The notes under the pieces: model-generated | Database searches by the model: none | The model's input: the letters and a program-made list of their open reading frames with translations, nothing else | What the model was told of the DNA's origin: nothing | Made by a program: the position numbers and the translations under genes | DNA from: Tetrastigma voinierianum | Taxonomy: Eukaryota > Streptophyta > Magnoliopsida > Vitales > Vitaceae | DNA length: 64,000 bases | Reading direction: 5' to 3' | Assembly (NCBI GenBank): GCA_016808115.1 | Contig: JAEQBH010001841.1 | Coordinates: 310,001-374,000, forward strand | In this document: one piece after another, positions 56,451 to 64,000 of the stretch | Layout: every line of letters begins with the position of its first letter | Numbering within the stretch: position 1 is the stretch's first letter

Positions 56451-59400
56451 CAAAGCCAGAGCTCGTCGGATCGAAGAAATCCAGTGACCTCACTTTCTAC
56501 TTAGGTTTACTCGTTTAAACTCGAAATTAAAATTTTCTTTTAATAGTAATTAGTTAGGAATTGATAAAATTTTGCAACTTTTGTTTCAAATACTTTATAA
56601 ATTTTTCGGCCTCTTGGCTGCATTTTGAAAAACCAAAATTTGCTGTCGAGGTGAGCACTTCTCACAAAACCTCGTTTCTCGACTTCTTTGTTCCCAAACT
56701 TACGATAATCCATTTATCCTTCCCACCAACAGCCACCCTGTCAGCACTCCAATTCTCAATTTATAAATACAAACTTACAAATTTAAGTAGAAAATATATC
56801 TAGATGCATCATATATATGAAATGCATGAATATTTACAAATATACAAATTTCAAAATCTAAACATGTATTGTTCAATTCCATATCCATCTCATACAAAAG
56901 TTTTACATCATAACAAGTCATATAGTCAGCCACCTATATAGACAACAAAACCAGTAGCGTCACATGGTCTCGATAGCACCACAATGGAATATAATTGGCT
57001 ACAAAATGAACAAACAAGTTAGTGCAGCGAAAATATATATCACATGCACGCTAACATGACAATTTATCATTTTGTTTTATGATTTCTTTCAAAGCCTATG
57101 TATATCACTTAATTATTTTAACCATCCGCAGGCGATTTAAGGCCGCGCCCAGCGTGAGCTTACTAAGTCATCTCAACCACTCGTTACGGAATTTCTTGCG
57201 CCATACGTAGGGCGCTAAAGGTTATCGAAGCTGACTCTGATCCCAGATTCTTGCATCGCGATTTAGTACTAAAACTACGGGGCAACTCTGACGGAGTTCT
57301 TGCGCCGCGCGTAGTACCAAACTATACAATTAGCGATACGTGCGGAATTATGCGCATCGTAGCGTAAGCGCTTATACTTTCTATAAAGAACTGAGCTACC
57401 TAAATGCGGAATTTTCTGCATGCGTCACATAGTGTTCTTTTATCTATTGAAGCGGCTACGGGCCGAGAAATTTACTTTGCATCGTCACATAACGCTAAAT
57501 CTCATTATATCTTAAAGGAATATACATGTTTAAAACTACATTTACTTAGTGTAGGAAATCACAAATCTAACTCCATTTTGAAACTTCTAAAACTCTCTTT
57601 TCAAATATTGTCTTTTTAGATTACTTAACTACCATATTCATTACCAACATCAACAAATTACATGAAATTGGAAAGGATCTTAAGTGGCGAACCACTTACC
57701 TTGAAGCCGCGTCACTCCCCGTCAAGCTTCTCTACGAGGCTCGTGGGCGTCAACTCCACGCCCATCGCCTGCAATATTCCTCATCATTACTAGTGAAAAG
57801 AATTTCAATTCTCAATTTATAAGGTCAAGAATCTCAATTAAGACCATTTTACCTCTATATCCTCCTAACTTGTTTCTATATTGAGACTCTCTAATCCCGA
57901 TTTTTATGTAAGTTTTAGTTTTTCGACCCTTAGGATCACCGCATGATCAGTTTAATTTCTGAAGGCTTGGAACGAAAAATTATATTTTACACACAAAGCG
58001 GACAATGACCCATAGCGAAGCGGTGGTAGTACGCTGCTCAGACTCGGTATATCGTTCTTCTTCCTACGGTTCCTTATATCACCCAGCCTAGTGCAGAGTG
58101 CCTTTTGTTTCTTCACTCATTTGAAGCTATGGTTCTAGAGTTTCTTCTCAGTGGAGAATCACCAATTTGAATCACCAAAACTCAAATTGTGTATTTTATA
58201 TCCAGATTACTCAATTTGGCAGAACAGAATCTGCACATAGCTCTACTTGGGAAATAATTCTAGGCACTCTAGAGGTTAACATTTGTAAACTTCCTTCATA
58301 TAACTTATTCCCTAGATATTTACTCAGAATTTTGAATCACTCAATTTGGATAGGTGAAAATCCATATGACTAAAAACACTACAACCATACAGAACAAGAG
58401 CAAAATCAATGAGCTACACAGGTTCACCTTTCAGTCATATTTGGGAGCCTTAGATCTAGTTCTCTTAGTCCTTCTATACATTTTAGCCCTACTCTTGGTT
58501 CTTCAACAATTTGGAATCAATTCATTTGGATGATTCTAGCAATTTATAATAAAAACAAAAACAGGGTTTTACAAAAAATTTTGACAACAACTCCTTCAAA
58601 AGCCCAACATTCTCCTTTGTTTTTTTTTCATGCTCAAACTTAGTTTCAAAACCTCTAAATTTCAGAGCTTATTTACTGTCTAATATGGTCACTAACACAC
58701 ACATAAACATTACTTGTTCATTTGAACACTAGCAGGTTCACTCAAAACTTTCATCAACTCGGTTTATTGTGTGAAAAACCAATTTTCATTCAATGATTCT
58801 CAAGCCTATAACAGCCATAAAATCAAACCTAATCTACATTACACCTGACACATCCTCTAAGGTTTTATAACAATGACTTAAGTTTGACACCATTTCTAAT
58901 TCAAACCCCAACAACATACAACAAAAAAATTCTGCAAAGAAATTTCAGCAACACTGCTGAAATTCCAACAAAGGAGAATAAGGCCAATTTCTTACTTGGT
59001 TCTTGACTTAGAGGATTAGGGAGGACTTGGGAAGGGGTTTAAAGAGAAGATTTGAGGCTTGGATGGGCTGGAAAGGGCTATCTTCATCTTCTTCCTTCCT
59101 CCTCTTCCTCTTCACTTGCTCTTGCTTTCCTCCATTCCTCCCTCCCTCCTCACGTTTTCCTAACCAAGACAGGACAAAATCCCCAGTTTTGGTTTGTATC
59201 ATAGCTATTTATAGCCTCAATATTTCAATTTTTAAGTTGGTCCTTAATTTTTAATGTTACGAACAACAACTTGTTTTGTTCTATTATGGCCCCATCTCTA
59301 CTTGTTTATGACTTATGTCCTTTATAGTCTATTACAATTTGTACCTTGCACTAGCACCAAAATTCGGGTTCCGTAATTTATCATTTTCTAATTTCATCTC

Positions 59401-59620
59401 AAATATTATTACATTTAGGACATGGTACTTTTATCGCCCCTACGACATCATGCTCTGTATACTCTCTCGGAGCAGGCGATTATTACTAATACATCAACCT
59501 TAAATTTATAATTCTCTAATGCCATGAGATTCAGATTAATCTAATGCTCAAGTTTATTTTACCTTTCTAATCCATCTTTACTAACACTAGAGATTATAGA
59601 TAGAAACTGAGGGTTTATTT
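56450..59620 (-). repeat. G 3' LTR (left edge approximate)
   Basis: Non-coding, bounded on the right by the polypurine tract. It contains an array of GCGGAATTCTTGCGCC..GTAG-type words (57180-57430) and a TC-rich stretch (59085-59150). There is no partner LTR in the window, so length and left end are inferred. Confidence 0.55.
57180..57430. repeat. Degenerate word array in the G LTR
   Basis: GGAATTTCTTGCGCCATACGTAG, CAGATTCTTGCATCGCGATTTAG, GGAGTTCTTGCGCCGCGCGTAG, GGAATTATGCGCATCGTAG and GGAATTTTCTGCATGCGTCAC are related words about 35-60 bp apart. CpG-rich in an AT-rich LTR. Confidence 0.6.
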
Positions 59621-59650
59621 CTTCCCCCTTTAAAATTTCGTCCTTGAAAT
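59621..59650 (-). other. Polypurine tract of G with upstream GACGAAATT
   Basis: On the minus strand TTCAAGGACGAAATTTTAAA runs into GGGGGAAG, the typical chromovirus 3' signature (GACGAAATT then purines) directly before the LTR. Confidence 0.75.
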
Positions 59651-60076
59651 TCAAATTCGTACCTTATTCAAATGGTGAGAATTGTGGGCGCATGTGCCGG
59701 GCTCCCATGTGGCCTCTTGCCCCATGATTCGCCATAAGCGCCTTCACTAGTTGGAATCCTTTATTACGCAACCACTTGATCTCTACGATCTAAGTTTCTC
59801 TTTCATGGATGTCCTCGTAGGTCAAGTTTTCCCCTTCAATGAATAGGTTGCTCCTTAAGAATATGTGAAGGGTTGGCTATATACTTCGTGGCATGGAAGC
59901 GTGGAACCGTCATGGATGACTAACTCAGCGGTAGCCTCAATCGATAAGACATAGCCCACCTTGTCTGCTATTATCTCATAGGGGCCTATATATAGTGGAC
60001 TCAACTTTCCGCTTCCCGGGAACCTCAAAATGCCCTTCATGGCTGAGACTCGTAGGAATGTGATCACCCGTTTCAA
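59651..60076 (-). pseudogene. G integrase C-terminus and chromodomain-like tail
   Basis: The 73-residue open piece 60076-59855 has VITFLRVSAMKGILRF and GSGKLSPLYIGPYEIIADKV, the conserved C-terminal integrase fold. Downstream in other frames are LTYEDI-like, QIVEIKWLRNKG-like and EATWE-like pieces, which resemble the tail and chromodomain end of plant chromoviruses. It would help steer integration to chromatin. Stops separate the parts. Confidence 0.7.
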
Positions 60077-61557
60077 ACAGGATCTAGTCTTGATTGTCGC
60101 GCCTTAAGCTTTTCTGCTGTGGTTGCTGTCTTCAACGGCTCAAGTATCATATTTGCTCGGTTGTATCTTGGACAATCTAGGCCAATTAATCTTCTCTCCC
60201 ATGTCCCAGCAGTTAGGGTTCTACACTTTGCCATACAATGCCTCATAGGGTACCATGCGATACCTAGGTATTAACTGTTATTTGTAGGCAAACTCTATCG
60301 ATGCTAGGTAATTATCGACTTCCCTTAAACTCCATCACGAGGCTCTGACATATCTTCTAGGTCTGAATGGTTCTCTACGATTAATCATATCATGGGTGGA
60401 AGCGATGCGAAAGTGTCGGTGCCCGTAGCATCTTATAGCCGGCGGGAATCAAAGAAATTAGGCGAGGATCTCTGTCAGATGCAATGAACCTTTGATGCCA
60501 TGTAGCCTCACAATCATCTACATACAATGCATATCTTTCTAGGGAATAAGTATTATTAGTACTTGATAGAAGTGGGCGACTCCGTCAAACCTATCACAAT
60601 AACCCAAATAGCATCCTTGTCATCTTTGTGTCACAGGAATCTGTCACAGGAGAATCCCATCGTGATCCTTCCCATTTCCACTCGGGAATGGATAAAGGCA
60701 TGTAGGCTGCCCGGGTTTAAGTGTTCGATCTTGATTTGTTGACAAGTTAGGCGCTTGAATCTGAACTCTTGCTATCTCTCTCCCGTACCTCTCCACCGGT
60801 GGTAGTCTCTTAAGTCAGATGCGTCTTAGTACTCCCTTTGGATGCATCGCATATCTTTGATGGGTGTGCCTCTTCATGATTTCTTTCTTCAACTCTATCA
60901 CATCGGGACACATAATCACGGCCCAACCTTTAGTGTCCATCAGTAAGTGAAGTTACCTCTGTTGTCCGACCTCTGTCTTGCCAGCCTCAGTTTCATGAAT
61001 CTGGGTCCACGGGCATAGAGTCCTCTAACCACATCCACTAACCAGCGGCCCAGAGACATGAAAGCTGCTCACTAAATTGCACGACTCTCTTTGTCTAAAG
61101 GCGACCCCCATAGATCCTAGGTTCTACTAGCATTGGCAAAATGCCTTTAAGGTGACTAGGGAACTAGAGGGCTTCTGCTTAAGCGCATACATACCATTTA
61201 CCTTGCAGGTGGTATTGATGGTACAGATCCTCATAGTCTTTGATGAGTTATATCCACCTCCTCACATCTCATGTTCAAATCTTTTGTGAGAATGGAATGT
61301 TGTAGGCTTTTGTGATCGGTAAAGATCCACGCAAGGTGCTCCATAGAGTAGATGTCGCCATATTCTCAAGCGCGAACATATGGCCGGTAACTCGTCGTCG
61401 TTGGATAGTTTACTTAATGCTTCTTTAGTGCCTTGAGGCATAAGCTATCGCTCTTATCACGTTGCATCGACACAGCTAAACCTTGCTGGAGGCATCACGA
61501 TATCACAAATCCCTCACTTCCCGAGTGTAATCTTTGATGCGATGGTCGGTCTTTGCT
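60077..61557 (-). pseudogene. G RNase H and integrase core, heavily decayed
   Basis: At about 60360-60190 (minus) pieces such as VMEFKGS, YLASI, VPYEALYG and NWDMG-like text identify the end of the integrase core. The first two catalytic Asp and the RNase H motifs are not readable by eye in 60400-61550, although the length (about 1.45 kb) fits both domains. No long frame survives. Confidence 0.5.
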
Positions 61558-62335
61558 TTAACTCATGGCTATTACGACGGGCTTCGGCCGGATGAACTTC
61601 TCTTCTTTCTTGTGCTTAGCCGGTGGAGTAGTTATCTTTTGAGAACCCTTCTCGAACTTTCTATAGTAACGGCTAAACCCGAGAAACTTAGACCGATTCA
61701 CGTTCGTGGGTGGTTTCCAATCTCTGATGGCCTCTATTTTACGAGGTCTCTGAAATACCCTCGCGGATACCATGTCAAAGGAATGTTATAAATCTGGCAA
61801 AGTGCTTGATAGACTTTGCATAGGCGATGCTCTCTCGGGGGTTTGTAATACTATCTCGGATGCTCTTACATGCTCCTCTTTTACTACTTAGATATACCGA
61901 GGATATATCATCAGTAGAGACTATGAACTTGTCTAAATAAAGGTCGAACCACGATTCATCAAATCCATAAAAGAAATTCTTTGGAGCGTTGGTTAAGTAA
62001 GATAGCATCACGAAATTCATAATGCCCATATCTAGTTAGAGGTTGTCTTGAGGAACATCTTCTATTTGTGATTGATGATACCGCACGATGGTAGATCTAT
62101 CTTCGAAGACCTTAGCTCACTTATGGTGATCAAATAGATCATCGATTCTTGTGATGAATCTGATTAGGATGGATTTACTATATGTTGAAATTTGTCTATA
62201 ATTGATATAAGTGAAGAACATCTTTCTTCTTAACAAACAACACGGAGCTCCCCACGGTGATGTGCTAAATCTTAAGCCTTTACTCAACAATTCTTGTTTA
62301 CCTTCAATTCTTTTAAACTCGGTAGGGTGCTGTCA
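61558..62335 (-). pseudogene. G reverse transcriptase
   Basis: From about 62335 (minus): an ELLSKG..STSPWGAP segment, INYRQ-like text, then the frame 62029-61775 with LTNAP and VSTDDISSVYLS at the place of the YxDD box (both Asp kept). Frame 61773-61558 has RKIEAIRDWKPPTNVNRSKF, YYRKF and KITTP, the connection to RNase H. RT would copy the element RNA into DNA. Only frameshifts separate the parts; there is no large deletion. Confidence 0.75.
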
Positions 62336-62496
62336 GGATGCGGCACTATAGAGATAGAGCTCACGCTGCGGTATTTAGCTCGATCTAAATTCAATCTCTG
62401 CATCCGTGGTAACCACAGTAGATCCTCAGGAAATACATCAAGAACTAGTTCACCACGGGAACACCACTTGTTTGCATCTCAACTGTTGCCCGGATT

Positions 62497-62894
62497 CTAT
62501 TCCACATACACAGTACCCACTGGCATGCTTCTGAGCGTCTTGTTTTGTTTATGTGCATTAATTAAACTTGTAGAAAGTATCTTCCTCTCTCCACAAAAGA
62601 TCACTTCTGGTTCCCCAGGCTGACTAAATTGGACCTCTTTCCTGTATGTCATTGTTGTGATATTTGCTAACCAATCCATGCCAGAATGATGTAAATCATG
62701 AATATCTATCGCTATTAGATCAGCCTCGAACTCATGACTTGCTATAGTCACTAGTTCCCACTGTAGACTCTGTCAGCCAATAAAGCGAATCACGTGGGAA
62801 GTGGCACTATTACTTTACACTCGATCGGTCCTCATCTATCCAGGCTCTCTCACATGAACTCCAGAAATAAAAAGATGGTAGCTCCTGAGTCCAC
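62497..62894 (-). pseudogene. G protease
   Basis: VDSGA (Asp-Ser-Gly-Ala active site) at 62880-62894 on the minus strand. The frame 62751-62497 then gives HSGMDWLANITT (the conserved GMDWL box), EVQFSQPGEPEVIFCGERKI and LINA. The active site and GMDWL are in different frames. Confidence 0.75.
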
Positions 62895-62957
62895 CAATAC
62901 ATGAACATCAGTATCAAATAAAAAAATGGTACTGTGACCACATGCAAAAATTGCTTG

Positions 62958-64000
62958 TCACCTTTCTTGGAGTCCGCCGTATATGCGCGACCTTTGACTT
63001 GGGAGTCTACATGGGGTGCTGGATGGTCTAGAAGTGCCCTCTAGAAGTATGCCTCTACTGCTCCGCCGCTCAATTTGCCATGCACTAGTAGCTCCTCCCG
63101 GTCTGAGAGCCTCCCCTATTGGGTCCACGACTCCCACTTGTTTGCCCCTGAGCTGTAGATATGGCCTCTGACGGACTCGGCGCCTTTGCCTTGAGTCCCT
63201 CATGAAATAGCCTCTTGGCGCATCCCCGAAACACCTAGTCTATACGAAGAGACGCCTCACGGAATGTGATCGGCCCATCTACTACACATTGATCGGCTCC
63301 TCGACTCTGCGCTCCGGAACCTGCGATGGCCAAGACAAAACTCGGGGCGGCACAGGGTCTCGCTCTGCTGCCAGGCCTCTGTGACCATCTTTGTGGCCAC
63401 TCTTAGGCATCTTCTTGGCTCTCCCACCCAGTGGCTCTTAGGTCGGCTCCTCTCCACGACTGAATTGTGACTTTGACTTGGCCAGTGCATGCCTCCTCTG
63501 CTGGTGTTTGCCTCCACGATTGCCCATATCGTATGTGATACGGATGTCATAAAGTCCCTAGCCTACTTGGGTTAAGACACCATAAAATCTATTGATCTTC
63601 TCTTGTTCATTCTCTGCGAAGAAAGGAACTAGGCGAATCAACTCTGAAAACTTCTTTTCGTACTGGGAGTGAGGTTCCCTGCTCAAATCTAAAACTCTTG
63701 ACTTTAGCATCTTTTGCAAGCTTTTAGGAAAAAATCTGTAAATTCTCTCTTGAACTCCGCCCATGACACCCTGCGGGTTGTGCTCTCAAATGCCCCACAC
63801 CTTCCACGGTCCATGCCTTGATCTTTAAGTAGGAAGCGGAGATAGGAGACCCTCTGCTCCTCTGTACACCCCCAGTATCTGAAAAATCTCTTAGTTTGCC
63901 TCACATCCAGAATGCTTGCTCTCTGGTCTCATTCACATCTTGACTTCTGCGCGCAATTCTGTGCGCTCGATCGATATCCGGACTCGCCCAATTGCTAAAG
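62958..64000 (-). pseudogene. G gag (N-terminus beyond the window)
   Basis: Minus-strand frames 63904-63704 (TKRFFRYWGCTEEQRVSYLR and AFESTTRRVSWAEFKREFTD) and 63764-63558 (SQYEKKFSELIRLVPFFA) are the capsid region. They join with a shift at about 63710-63760. A decayed zinc-knuckle piece, GYFMRDSRQRR-like, lies at about 63240-63180 with ligands lost. The gene continues past the right edge. Confidence 0.75.

Larger units (their letters stand above)
56450..64000 (-). mobile_element. Element G: minus-strand Ty3/gypsy element, 5' end beyond the window
   Basis: Read right to left: gag (from beyond 64000), protease, RT, RNase H/integrase, integrase C-terminus with chromodomain-like tail, polypurine tract and 3' LTR. 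Domain order is complete for a chromovirus-type element, although every gene is broken. The absence of large deletions in pol makes it the most complete copy in the window. Confidence 0.8.

Noticed and set aside
59008..59254. Ser/Phe/Pro-rich frame with antisense Lys/Glu/Arg frame
   Set aside because: A TC-rich tract in the G LTR; both strands open by composition.

Overview
The window reads as plant nuclear DNA, most likely eudicot and heterochromatic (pericentromeric-type). Almost every stretch belongs to Ty3/gypsy LTR retrotransposons nested in one another: Athila-like elements with Asp-type primer sites, chromovirus and Del/Tekay-like elements with Met-type primer sites, and one probable Tat/Ogre-like LTR. 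I found no intact host gene, no tRNA or rRNA, and nothing of bacterial type. All coding regions are pseudogenes with many stops and frameshifts. Family names come from short peptide motifs, primer sites and LTR ends read by eye. No database search was run.

Stack 1 (416-19543) is a minus-strand chromovirus-like element (here H) bounded by the 5-bp duplication GTTCT on both sides. A plus-strand Athila-like element (J, 468-9609) sits inside its left LTR. A minus-strand, pol-less Athila-like element (I, 12389-18115) splits its gag gene and is flanked by CTTCA on both sides.

19549-24649 is the least transposon-dense stretch. It holds a MITE-like inverted repeat, a 2-kb nested tandem duplication with an exon/intron-like segment of unknown origin, and a minus-strand solo LTR (L, 22964-24399).

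Stack 2 (24650-44458) is a plus-strand Del/Tekay-like element (A). Its 5' LTR is interrupted by K (about 27370-30756), a probable Tat/Ogre-like LTR with a 185-bp tandem array. Its pol is interrupted by a minus-strand relative, B (32809-41388, duplication TTACT). B carries in its own 5' LTR a solo LTR, C, of the same Athila-like family as I and J.

Stack 3 (about 45011-56400) is another plus-strand Del/Tekay-like element (D). Its 5' LTR contains a 3-kb unit with inverted LTR arms (45947-48991). Its leader contains a 3.1-kb Athila-type LTR (F, 50447-53570). Its RT has an in-frame deletion of the catalytic core. A minus-strand Ty3/gypsy element (G, about 56450 to beyond 64000) closes the window, with its 3' LTR, polypurine tract, integrase, RT, protease and gag read right to left.

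The strongest unexplained pattern is that at least three unrelated LTR families each carry a dense array of their own short palindromic word: GCGAAATTTCGC in I/J, TGTCGCGACA in F and TCGCCTAGGCGA in D. The other main point is that the 64 kb can be peeled back in layers, with several target duplications still readable.
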